Below, piece after piece: positions 1 through 5,198 of a stretch of 7,066 nt of DNA. The notes beneath the pieces were generated by a model. That model ran no database searches and had not been told where the DNA came from. It worked only from the letters and a program-made list of their open reading frames with translations. The stretch comes from Actinotalea sp. (GTDB lineage Bacteria; Actinomycetota; Actinomycetes; Actinomycetales; Cellulomonadaceae). The stretch lies in the NCBI GenBank assembly GCA_014360395.1, contig JACIXM010000535.1, positions 1-7,066 on the forward strand, given 5' to 3'. The translations under genes and the position numbers were made by a program. Numbering within the stretch: position 1 is the first letter of the stretch; the number at the start of each line of letters is the position of its first letter.

Positions 1-4
1 CCGC

Positions 5-940
5 GTGCTCAGCGACCTGGCAGCCCGGGTGCACGCCTTCCTCCCGCCCGCGCCCGGCCCGGGCGCGCCCGGCGACCCCGGGCTCTTCGGGCCCGGGAGC
101 GCGGCCTGGGCGGTCGGCCGCGAGCGCGCCCTCCTGCTGGCCGGCCCCGCGGCGCTCCTCCTGCAGGTCGCCCACCCGCTCGTCGGTGCGGGCGTCGCAG
201 CGCACAGCGACTTCTCCGCCGACCCGCTGCGCCGGTTGCGCGGCACCCTCGACGCAGTGCTCACCGTGACGTTCGGCGACCGGCGCCAGGGGCTCGGCGC
301 CGCCCGCCGGGTCGGCGCCCGCCACGCGCCCGTCCGGGGCACGCTCGCGGCGGACAGCCGGACCTTCCCCGCCGGGAGTCGCTACACGGCCCACGACCCC
401 GCCCTCGCGCAGTGGGTCTGGGCAACGCTGGCGTGGTCCGCGCTGCGGGTCACCGGAGCCGTCGTCCGGCCCGTCCCGGCCTGGGAGCGCGACGCCTACG
501 TGCGGGACATGCGGCGGTTCGGCCATCTCTTCGGCGTCCCCCCGGACGCCCCCGACGACGCCGTGACCCTGGAGGCCTACGTCCGCCACCAGGTCGAGGA
601 GACCCTGGACGTCGGACCGACGGCCCGGGAGCTCGCCGACCGGATCCTGCGCCCTGAGCCGCCCCTGCTGCCGCCACCCCTGCGCCCGCTGCCCGCGCTG
701 CTCGCAGCGGCTCTCCTGCCCGAGCAGGTCCGCGACGCCTACGGCCTGCCCTGGCGACGCCGGGACCGGCTCGCCTGGGCCGCGCTGCGCGGCGCCGTGC
801 GGCTGACGGTCCGGGTGCTGCCGCGCACGGCACGGGAGTGGCCCCACGCGCGCGCCGCGCGGGCCCGGCTGGGCGACGCGCCGCCCGGCGGCCGTCCGTT
901 CAGCGCATCGGGTACCACCGCGCGCCGAACCGGCGTGTGA
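5..940 (+). CDS. Oxygenase MpaB family protein (DUF2236), 5' end uncertain
   Basis: The 311-residue product resembles the DUF2236 family, which includes fungal MpaB and bacterial latex-clearing protein Lcp, a haem oxygenase; most bacterial members have no known substrate. Visible family features are the LLLQVAHPLVGAGVAAHSDF block (residues 51-70, with His57 and His67), a following RLRGTLDAVLTVTFG stretch, the YTAHDP motif (127-132) leading into WVWATLAWS, then HLFGVPP (174-180) and RHQVEET (194-200). The rest is alpha-helical and Arg/Ala/Pro-rich, with a low-complexity proline stretch around 218-230. The GTG at base 5 is only the first start in the window; the frame stays open to the left edge, so the true start may lie outside. 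The last 41 bases overlap the convergent hypothetical gene. Family assignment is firm. The reaction is unknown, and haem binding is inferred from the family only. Confidence 0.85.
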   Translation: MLSDLAARVHAFLPPAPGPGAPGDPGLFGPGSAAWAVGRERALLLAGPAALLLQVAHPLVGAGVAAHSDFSADPLRRLRGTLDAVLTVTFGDRRQGLGAARRVGARHAPVRGTLAADSRTFPAGSRYTAHDPALAQWVWATLAWSALRVTGAVVRPVPAWERDAYVRDMRRFGHLFGVPPDAPDDAVTLEAYVRHQVEETLDVGPTARELADRILRPEPPLLPPPLRPLPALLAAALLPEQVRDAYGLPWRRRDRLAWAALRGAVRLTVRVLPRTAREWPHARAARARLGDAPPGGRPFSASGTTARRTGV

Positions 941-1190
941 CCCGACTCGTCTCGACGTCCACGAGCTCGTCGACCCGCGCCACCACCGCGCGCCCGACGG
1001 CAGCAGCGGCGGCGTCGTCGGGTGCCTCGTAGCGGACGGTCAGGCGCGGCCGGCCGCGGACCACCTCCAGGGCGGTCGCCTCGACGGGCGTGCGCGCGCG
1101 GGCCGCGTCGGCCGCTGCGGGCAGCACGGTGGCGGGGTCGACACCCTGGTGCAGCATCCCGACGATCATCCGGACGCGGTACGAGGGCAC
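900..1190 (-). CDS. Conserved-looking hypothetical protein, 96 aa
   Basis: I do not recognise the family. The product reads as a compact soluble protein with the pattern strand (YRVRMIVGM), helix (DPATVLPAAADAARAR), strand (VEATALEVVRG), strand (RPRLTVRYEAP), helix (about 60-78) and a final strand-rich segment ending RRFGARWYPMR. This is a beta-alpha-beta-beta-alpha-beta order like a ferredoxin/ACT-type fold, but that is inference from the pattern only. There is no signal peptide or membrane segment. The start is GTG with no Shine-Dalgarno, but TACCGT lies exactly 6 nt upstream, suggesting a leaderless transcript. The gene follows the TauE/SafE gene on the same strand after 19 nt, so it may also be co-transcribed with it. 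Its 3' end overlaps the MpaB-like gene by 41 nt. Sensible amino-acid composition argues that it is real; the competing plus-strand frames are Arg/Pro/Ala/Gly-rich junk. Confidence 0.7.
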   Translation of the reverse strand: MPSYRVRMIVGMLHQGVDPATVLPAAADAARARTPVEATALEVVRGRPRLTVRYEAPDDAAAAAVGRAVVARVDELVDVETSRVTRRFGARWYPMR

Positions 1191-1193
1191 CGG

Positions 1194-1209
1194 GCGACGG
1201 TACCGTCGC
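1194..1209. repeat. Perfect 16-bp palindrome in the gap between the two minus-strand genes
   Basis: GCGACGGT followed directly by its reverse complement ACCGTCGC fills almost the whole 19-nt gap between the TauE/SafE stop codon and the GTG of the 96-aa gene. With no loop bases it makes a poor RNA hairpin and looks more like a site for a symmetric DNA-binding protein. It contains the candidate -10 hexamer of the 96-aa gene, so a bound protein would block that promoter. No regulator is encoded next to it in this window, so any operator role is inference. Confidence 0.5.
1197..1202 (-). promoter_or_regulatory. Candidate -10 element (TACCGT) for the 96-aa gene, leaderless type
   Basis: On the minus strand TACCGT matches the actinobacterial -10 form TAnnnT and is followed by 6 nt and then the GTG start, placing transcription initiation at the start codon. 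No clear -35 element is seen. Because it sits at the centre of a palindrome, the same hexamer is also read on the plus strand. Confidence 0.45.
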
Positions 1210-1947
1210 TCACCGCACCACCAGCCACACGCCCGCCGCCGCGGTCGCCGTCAGGGCGAGGGCGCGGAAGACCTCCACGGACATGCCGCGCACGAGACGG
1301 CGACCCAGCAGCGCCCCGGCGACGGCGCCCGGCACGAGCGCCGCGCTGACCACGAGCGACTCGGGCGTGATGAGCCCGAGGCCCACGCTGAACGGCACCT
1401 TGAGCACGTTGACCGCGGCGAAGAACCAGGACACCGTCCCCAGGAACCCGAGCACGCCGACGCGCATCCGCAGGAGGTACAGGGTCATCATCGGCCCGCC
1501 GGCGTTGGCCACCATCGTCGACAGCCCCGCACCCGCGCCCAGGAGGAGGGCGACGGGACCGCCGGCCCGAGCGGGGGCGGCGGCGTCGGCCCGGCGGCGC
1601 ACCAGGGCGCCGGCGACGCTGAGGAGCAGCACGACGCCGATGACCCGGGTCACGACGGCGGGATCCGCGAGGCGCACCAGGGTCCACCCGGCCGCGAGGC
1701 CGACGACGACGCTCGGCAGCAGACGCAGCAGGAGGCCCCGGTCCGCATGACGCCCGTAGAGCACGATCGCGAACACGTCGACGACGATGAGGACGGGCAG
1801 GGCCACCCCGGTCGAGGGGACCGGGGGCAGCACGGTCGCCAGGAGCGCGACGCCGAACGCGCTGACGGCCGGGACCGCGGTCTTGGAGACGCCGAAGACG
1901 AAGGCGGCGACCAGGCCGACGCCGACCACCGTCGCCGTGAGCTCCAC
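1210..1947 (-). CDS. Sulfite exporter TauE/SafE family membrane protein
   Basis: This is a 245-residue polytopic inner-membrane protein of the TauE/SafE (DUF81) family, whose members are proposed to export sulfite, sulfoacetate or related organosulfur anions; the substrate here is unknown. It shows the two-repeat layout of the family: an N-terminal repeat with FVFGVSKTAVPAVSAFG (about 16-32) and a second with LLGAGAGLSTMVANAGGP (about 135-152) leading into a membrane segment. About 7-8 hydrophobic helices are separated by short Arg-rich loops (e.g. LVRRRADAAAPAR, about 115-127). Length is normal for the family. I chose GTG at 1947 because TACGGT lies exactly 6 nt upstream of it. An in-frame ATG at 1971 would add 8 residues (MPHGYGPH) and has no good Shine-Dalgarno. 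The gene is divergent from the SISAYYY membrane protein and may be co-transcribed with the 96-aa gene downstream. No sulfur-metabolism gene is nearby to support a substrate. Confidence 0.85.
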   Translation of the reverse strand: MELTATVVGVGLVAAFVFGVSKTAVPAVSAFGVALLATVLPPVPSTGVALPVLIVVDVFAIVLYGRHADRGLLLRLLPSVVVGLAAGWTLVRLADPAVVTRVIGVVLLLSVAGALVRRRADAAAPARAGGPVALLLGAGAGLSTMVANAGGPMMTLYLLRMRVGVLGFLGTVSWFFAAVNVLKVPFSVGLGLITPESLVVSAALVPGAVAGALLGRRLVRGMSVEVFRALALTATAAAGVWLVVR

Positions 1948-1953
1948 GTGCGG

Positions 1954-1959
1954 ACCGTA
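1954..1959 (-). promoter_or_regulatory. Candidate -10 element (TACGGT) for the TauE/SafE gene
   Basis: On the minus strand TACGGT fits TAnnnT and is followed by CCGCAC and then GTG at 1947, giving the same 6-nt spacing seen before other starts in this window. No convincing -35 element is present. It lies inside the 8-codon extension that would exist if the gene started at 1971, so it and the upstream start are alternatives. Confidence 0.4.
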
Positions 1960-1985
1960 CCCGTGCGGCATAGCGTCCGGCTCAG

Positions 1986-1991
1986 CACGAT
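1986..1991 (+). promoter_or_regulatory. Candidate -10 element (CACGAT) for the SISAYYY membrane protein
   Basis: CACGAT is followed by CGGGGG and then GTG at 1998, again with 6-nt spacing. It matches TAnnaT except for the first base. Only 26 bp separate it from the outward-facing TACGGT of the TauE/SafE gene, so the two polymerase footprints would overlap. The alternative reading is that the G-run 1993-1998 is a Shine-Dalgarno for the ATG at 2004. Confidence 0.35.
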
Positions 1992-1997
1992 CGGGGG

Positions 1998-2930
1998 GTG
2001 GGCATGGACGAGGCGGCGGGCCCGACGGCGGCGCGACGGTCGGACGCCCCGCCCACCCGGGCGCTCAGCCTGTCGACGGTGCGCACCTACCGCTACCTGC
2101 GCCTGTCCGTCGTGGGGCTCGCGCTGCTGCTCGCGGTCTCGCTGGCGCTGGAGGTCGCGCGGACCGGCGGCCCGCTGCTGGAGTCCATCAGCGCGTACTA
2201 CTACTCCCCCGTGCGCGGCGTGCTCGTCGGGTCCCTCGTGGCGATCGGCCTGGCGCTCATCGCGATCGCCGGCCGCCCGGGCGCGGAGGACACGCTGCTC
2301 AACCTCGCAGGGATGCTCGTGCCCGTCGTGGCCTTCGTGCCCACGCCCGTCGAGCCGGCTGCCGCCGGCGGCTGCCCCGCCGGCTGGGAGCGGTGCGTCC
2401 CGGCGAACCTCGTGCCGGCCGTGGCGAACAACGTCGGCGCCCTGCTCGTCGTCGGCGGCGTCGGCATCGCCGTCGCGGTGTGGATGGTGCTCGCCGCCGG
2501 GCGACCGAGCGTCGCGACGCGGTGGGGGCTGACGACGGCGGGGCTCACGTGGGTCGCGTTCGGCGCCTGGTTCCTGATGTGGCCGCGGGAGTCGTTCCTC
2601 GCGGGCGCGCACTACGTCGCGGCGGTCCTCTTCTTCGGGCTCGTCGCGGCCGTCGCCGTGCTGGACGCGGTCCGGGTGCGGCGCCGCACCCACGTGCGGG
2701 TGCTCAGCCCGCGCCAGTTCTCCGGGTCCTACGGGGCGATCGCCGTCGGCATGGTGGGCACGATCGCCGTGACCGGGGTGGTCGCCGGCGCCGAGGCGCT
2801 GACCCCGTTCGCGGCGTTCGACGGGTGGGTGTTCGTCGTGGAGGCCGTGCTGCTGGTCCTGTTCACCGTGTTCTGGGCGCTGCAGACCGCGGAGAACTGG
2901 GAGGACGGGGTACCCGACCCGGCGCCCTGA
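1998..2930 (+). CDS. Uncharacterised multi-pass membrane protein with SISAYYY motif
   Basis: I recognise the general look of a conserved bacterial membrane protein but cannot name a characterised family. The 310 residues begin with a polar N-terminus (1-33) and then about 7-8 hydrophobic segments near 36-52, 73-92, 102-116, 144-167, 178-195, 205-224, 246-264 and 277-296. The most distinctive block is SISAYYYSPVRGVLVGSL (63-80), followed by EDTLLNLAGMLVPVVAFVPT (97-116). A loop between helices carries Cys126 and Cys133, which could form an extracytoplasmic disulfide. The C-terminus ends in a charged LQTAENWEDG tail. No transporter signature, catalytic motif or binding cassette is visible. The start is GTG 1998 (leaderless-type hexamer 6 nt upstream) or ATG 2004 (G-rich Shine-Dalgarno-like run), a difference of two residues. 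It is divergent from the TauE/SafE gene and convergent with corA. Confidence 0.8.
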   Translation: MGMDEAAGPTAARRSDAPPTRALSLSTVRTYRYLRLSVVGLALLLAVSLALEVARTGGPLLESISAYYYSPVRGVLVGSLVAIGLALIAIAGRPGAEDTLLNLAGMLVPVVAFVPTPVEPAAAGGCPAGWERCVPANLVPAVANNVGALLVVGGVGIAVAVWMVLAAGRPSVATRWGLTTAGLTWVAFGAWFLMWPRESFLAGAHYVAAVLFFGLVAAVAVLDAVRVRRRTHVRVLSPRQFSGSYGAIAVGMVGTIAVTGVVAGAEALTPFAAFDGWVFVVEAVLLVLFTVFWALQTAENWEDGVPDPAP

Positions 2931-2936
2931 GCGCCT

Positions 2937-2960
2937 GCCCGGAGCGGCCGTGGTCCGGGC
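2937..2960. terminator. Candidate bidirectional terminator hairpin
   Basis: GCCCGGA (2937-2943) pairs perfectly with TCCGGGC (2954-2960) around a 10-nt loop, inside the 54-nt gap between the convergent membrane-protein and corA genes. There is no T-run on either side, which is common in high-GC actinobacteria. Position supports a shared terminator, but the 7-bp stem is modest. Confidence 0.4.
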
Positions 2961-2984
2961 CTCCCTCGGCGCGGCGCACGACCG

Positions 2985-3989
2985 TCAGAGCCACCCGTTG
3001 CGCCGGAAGGAGCGGTAGAGCGTGAAGCACGCCGCGGCGATGAGCACGAGCACGCCGACGTACCCGTACCGCCACCCCAGCTCGGGCATGTGCTCGAAGT
3101 TCATGCCGTAGACGCCGGCGACCGCCGTCGGCACGAGGGCCATCGCCGCCCACGCCGAGATCTTCCGCATGTCCTCGTTCTGCCGTAGGGCGATCCGGCT
3201 CTGCTCGGTCGCCACCCGCGCGGTGTTCGCCTGGAGGACGTCGGTGAGGAGCCGGTCGATCGACTCGAGCTGGTCGGTGGCCCGCAGCACGTGGTCGTGG
3301 ATGTCGCGGAAGTGGTGCGCCGTGGCGTCCGGGACGTGGCCGACGACGCCGGTGGCCAGCTGCTCGAAGGGACGCGCCAGCGGGACCAGGGCCCGGCGGA
3401 ACTCCGCCACCTCACGCTTGAGCTTGTAGATCCGCTCCGCCTGGTCGTCCTCGCCCGGACCGAAGACCTCCTCCTCGATCTCGTCCACGTCCTCACCGAT
3501 GAGCTCCAGGGCGCGCTCGTACTCGTCGACGACAAGGTCCGCCGCCCGGTACAGGACCAGCGCGGGCCCGAAGTCCGCGAGGCTGGGGTGGGACCCTCCG
3601 TCCAGCTCGCGACGGACGGCGCCGAGCACGTCGCTCGCGCCGTGGCGGACCGTGATGACGAAGCCGGGGCCGAGGAAGACGGCCACCTCGCTGACGTCGA
3701 CGGTCTCGTCGTGGTCGACGTAGTGCACGGGCTTGAGCACGGCGAACAGCACGGGCCCATAGGCCTCCACCTTGGGCCGCTGGTGCGCGCGCACGGCGTC
3801 CTCGACCGCGAGCGCGGGCAGACCGAACTGCTCCGCGACCTCGGCGATGTCCTGGTGGGTGGGCTGCTGGAGGCCGATCCAGACGAACCCGTCGGTCGCG
3901 GCCGCCGCCGCCCCGGCCTCCTCCAGCGGGATCCGCCCACCGCGCCGGGCACCGCGCTCGTACAGACCGCAGTCGCCGATGGTGCCCAC
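2985..3989 (-). CDS. corA: CorA family magnesium/cobalt transporter
   Basis: This 334-residue inner-membrane Mg2+/Co2+ channel of the CorA/MIT (2-TM-GxN) family is full length. The long cytoplasmic N-terminal domain includes FVWIGLQQPT (35-44), VEDAVRAHQRPKVE (62-75) and an acidic helical stretch (EDVDEIEEEVFGPGEDDQAE, 166-185). The stalk helix (about 228-277) leads into the first membrane helix (about 278-294), which ends in the signature YGMN (294-297). The periplasmic loop FEHMPELGWRYG follows, then the second membrane helix (about 309-326) and a basic RSFRRNGWL tail. The start is GTG 3989: TAGAGT lies 6 nt upstream and no Shine-Dalgarno is visible. The divergent lipoprotein begins only 45 bp away, leaving no room for an M-box type magnesium leader. 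All diagnostic residues are present, so the assignment is firm; metal preference cannot be read from the sequence. Confidence 0.96.
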   Translation of the reverse strand: MGTIGDCGLYERGARRGGRIPLEEAGAAAAATDGFVWIGLQQPTHQDIAEVAEQFGLPALAVEDAVRAHQRPKVEAYGPVLFAVLKPVHYVDHDETVDVSEVAVFLGPGFVITVRHGASDVLGAVRRELDGGSHPSLADFGPALVLYRAADLVVDEYERALELIGEDVDEIEEEVFGPGEDDQAERIYKLKREVAEFRRALVPLARPFEQLATGVVGHVPDATAHHFRDIHDHVLRATDQLESIDRLLTDVLQANTARVATEQSRIALRQNEDMRKISAWAAMALVPTAVAGVYGMNFEHMPELGWRYGYVGVLVLIAAACFTLYRSFRRNGWL

Positions 3990-3995
3990 GCTCGC

Positions 3996-4001
3996 ACTCT
4001 A
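3996..4001 (-). promoter_or_regulatory. Candidate -10 element (TAGAGT) for corA
   Basis: On the minus strand TAGAGT fits TAnnnT and is separated from the corA GTG by the 6 nt GCGAGC, which places the expected transcription start at the initiator codon. The -35 region is GC-rich and unremarkable and would overlap the lipoprotein promoter on the other strand. Confidence 0.5.
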
Positions 4002-4004
4002 GGT

Positions 4005-4022
4005 CCGCGGCACCCGCCGCGG
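4005..4022. repeat. Inverted repeat in the corA/lipoprotein divergent promoter region
   Basis: CCGCGGC (4005-4011) and GCCGCGG (4016-4022) are perfect inverted copies separated by ACCC. They fill the 21 bp between the two outward-facing candidate -10 hexamers. This position would suit an operator affecting both genes, but GC-only repeats arise easily in this base composition, so significance is uncertain. Confidence 0.3.
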
Positions 4023-4028
4023 CAGACT
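4023..4028 (+). promoter_or_regulatory. Candidate -10 element (CAGACT) for the lipoprotein gene
   Basis: CAGACT is followed by GGTGGC and then the ATG at 4035, the same 6-nt spacing as before corA. It differs from TAnnnT at the first base. GGTGG just before the ATG is too close (1 nt) for normal Shine-Dalgarno pairing, which favours the leaderless reading. Confidence 0.4.
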
Positions 4029-4034
4029 GGTGGC

Positions 4035-4373
4035 ATGACGCGCCGTGCCCTCGCGCTCCTGCTCACCCTGGCGCTCGCAGCCGGCTGCGGGGACGCGGCC
4101 GACGACGCCGCCGTGCCCGACCGCGCGCCCGACGTCACCGGCGTCGTGGCCACGCCCGGCACCGCGGCGGAACCGGTGCTGGTCGACGCCTCCGACCCCT
4201 ACTACGAAGGCATGAGCCTGCTGCGGGGCGACCCCGTGGTGCTCGGTGCCGGGGGCGACGCGGCCCCGGCGGACCTCCGGGCCGGGGTGCCGGTGGAGGT
4301 GTGGACCGCGGGCGCCTGCGCGGAGTCCTACCCGGTGCAGTGCGAGATCCTCGCGGTGCGGGTCCTGGACTGA
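4035..4373 (+). CDS. Small lipoprotein, DUF3221-like
   Basis: The 112-residue precursor has a basic N-terminus (MTRR), a hydrophobic segment and the lipobox LAAGC with the lipidated cysteine at 18, so it should be a membrane-anchored lipoprotein on the outer face of the cell membrane. The mature part starts with an acidic linker (GDAADDAAVPDRAPD). A small beta-rich domain follows: VTGVV (34-38), VLVDASDPYYEGMSLL (48-63), LRAGVPVEVW (81-90) and CAESYPVQCEILAVRV (95-110). The last block, with ESYP before a closing strand, resembles DUF3221/YobA-like OB-type proteins. That match is from memory of the pattern and is tentative; the role is unknown. Cys95 and Cys103 could form a disulfide. The ATG at 4035 is chosen because the signal sequence begins exactly there. 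The gene is divergent from corA with 45 bp between starts. Confidence 0.85.
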   Translation: MTRRALALLLTLALAAGCGDAADDAAVPDRAPDVTGVVATPGTAAEPVLVDASDPYYEGMSLLRGDPVVLGAGGDAAPADLRAGVPVEVWTAGACAESYPVQCEILAVRVLD

Positions 4374-4442
4374 CGGCCAGGTCATGATCACCCGTTCGGC
4401 GGAGCGTTCGTGACTGGACTCTGACTCCCGTCGCGACGAGGG

Positions 4443-4471
4443 TTGACGGGGCGCGGCGCCGGGTGCAGGAT
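4443..4471 (+). promoter_or_regulatory. Candidate sigma70-type promoter of the secreted-protein gene
   Basis: TTGACG (4443-4448) and CAGGAT (4466-4471) are separated by 17 bp, close to the housekeeping consensus TTGACA-17-TAnnnT. Transcription would begin near 4477-4478 in the run of six A bases that follows. It is the only promoter in the window with both a good -35 and a plausible -10. It lies in the 276-base gap between the lipoprotein and the secreted protein. Confidence 0.55.
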
Positions 4472-4477
4472 GAAAAA

Positions 4478-4649
4478 ACGGACAAATCACCCGCCCGCAC
4501 ATGACCGGTCTGTGCGGAGTCCCGACCTCGGCCCGCCGCGCGAGGGGGCACGGCGCCCCGAAGCCGCACACAACACACCTCGCTCGCACAGCGTCCCGCC
4601 TCGGCACCGCCGTGCCTCGGTGGTGCGCGCCCACACCCAGGGGACACCC
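4478..4649 (+). other. Predicted long 5' leader of the secreted-protein mRNA
   Basis: About 170 nt separate the predicted transcription start from the ATG at 4650. The stretch holds three small inverted repeats: CGCACA 4496-4501 with TGTGCG 4511-4516 enclosing the palindrome GACCGGTC; GGGGC 4545-4549 with GCCCC 4555-4559; and GGCAC 4603-4607 with GTGCC 4612-4616. It ends in a clear Shine-Dalgarno AGGGGA (4639-4644), 5 nt before ATG. No known riboswitch class is recognisable. A reading frame continues upstream through this region but its composition is non-coding in character. Confidence 0.4.
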
Positions 4650-5135
4650 ATGCTCAAGCGCCTTGGTTCCATCATGGCTCTGCTCGCCGCCCTCGTCCTG
4701 GGCTTCGGCTCGTCGGCGATGGCCGCGAACCCGCACTTCCTCCGCGCTGCTGCCTCCGGCCCGGACTCCTCCGGGAACCTCACGGTCAACTTCAAGATCG
4801 CAGGTCTCGGGGACACCGTCACGACGACGGTGACGGCCACCGCCGACGCCACGGCCACCTACGCGTGCCGGAACAACGGCGGCAACTTCCCGTCCGACCC
4901 GAAGAAGACCGAGGTCAGCGGACCGGTCTCGGCGTCCGGTGAGTTCACCTCCGGCAAGAACGGCCAGATCACCGGCTCGCTCACGCTGAACCCGCCGGCG
5001 ACGACGCTCTCCTGCCCGCCCGGACAGAACCGCGTCCTGGTCAGCGTCTCCTACACCAACGTGGCGGTCTCCTCGCCGGACGCCGGCTCCCGGTCCGTCG
5101 GGGGCACGTTCAGCCGCACCTTCTTCAACATCTGA
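4650..5135 (+). CDS. Secreted hypothetical protein with signal peptide, beta-rich
   Basis: The 161-residue precursor has a classical Sec signal peptide: MLKRLGS, a hydrophobic core of about 13 residues and the cleavage motif SSAMA before ANPHF (cut after residue 25). There is no lipobox or C-terminal anchor, so it should be released or wall-associated. The mature 136 residues are Thr/Ser/Gly/Asn-rich with alternating beta patterns (NLTVNFKIAGLGDTVTTTVTATADATATYAC, written here as residues 43-73), SGPVSASGEFTSG, a second cysteine (TLSCPPGQNRV, Cys122 pairing plausibly with Cys73), VLVSVSYTNVAV and a closing FSRTFFNI. It resembles a widespread actinobacterial family of exported proteins with the same YAC...GGN, SGPVSASG, SCPxGQ and SYTNV blocks; I know of no assigned function. 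A single Ig-like/beta-sandwich domain is inferred. Start is set by AGGGGA 5 nt upstream and by the signal peptide; the frame is open upstream to 4443, but that extension is rejected. Confidence 0.88.
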   Translation: MLKRLGSIMALLAALVLGFGSSAMAANPHFLRAAASGPDSSGNLTVNFKIAGLGDTVTTTVTATADATATYACRNNGGNFPSDPKKTEVSGPVSASGEFTSGKNGQITGSLTLNPPATTLSCPPGQNRVLVSVSYTNVAVSSPDAGSRSVGGTFSRTFFNI

Positions 5136-5160
5136 GCACGCCGCACCACTGCTGTGACCT

Positions 5161-5193
5161 GGGACCGTGGCCGCCACCGGCGGCCACGGTCCC
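5161..5193. terminator. Strong bidirectional hairpin terminator
   Basis: A perfect 15-bp stem (arms 5161-5175 and 5179-5193) with a 3-nt ACC loop begins 25 nt after the secreted-protein stop and ends 5 nt from the stop of the convergent 84-aa gene. It lacks a T-run on either strand. Position between convergent genes and stem length make a shared terminator the natural reading. Confidence 0.8.
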
Positions 5194-5198
5194 GCGCG

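Noticed and set aside
1090..2532. Long plus-strand open frame opposite the TauE/SafE gene, running into the SISAYYY gene
   Set aside because: Its translation is mostly Arg/Gly/Asp/His/Gln low complexity, as expected for the shadow of a GC-rich gene. The opposite strand encodes a clear TauE/SafE protein.
3291..4034. Plus-strand open frame opposite corA that runs in frame into the lipoprotein
   Set aside because: It is the shadow of corA; the lipoprotein signal sequence begins precisely at 4035 with a proper lipobox.
3990..4034. Possible M-box or other magnesium riboswitch upstream of corA
   Set aside because: Only 45 bp separate the divergent starts and corA looks leaderless, so there is no room for such a structure.
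4429..4438. CGTCGCGACG palindrome after the lipoprotein gene as terminator or operator
   Set aside because: It is a short zero-loop palindrome with a mismatch just outside the core; too weak to call in this base composition.
4443..4649. Upstream extension of the secreted-protein reading frame, beginning at a possible start at 4443
   Set aside because: The extension would put about 69 Arg/Pro/His-rich residues before a perfect signal peptide, and the Shine-Dalgarno AGGGGA is placed for the ATG at 4650. The upstream part overlaps the best promoter in the window.
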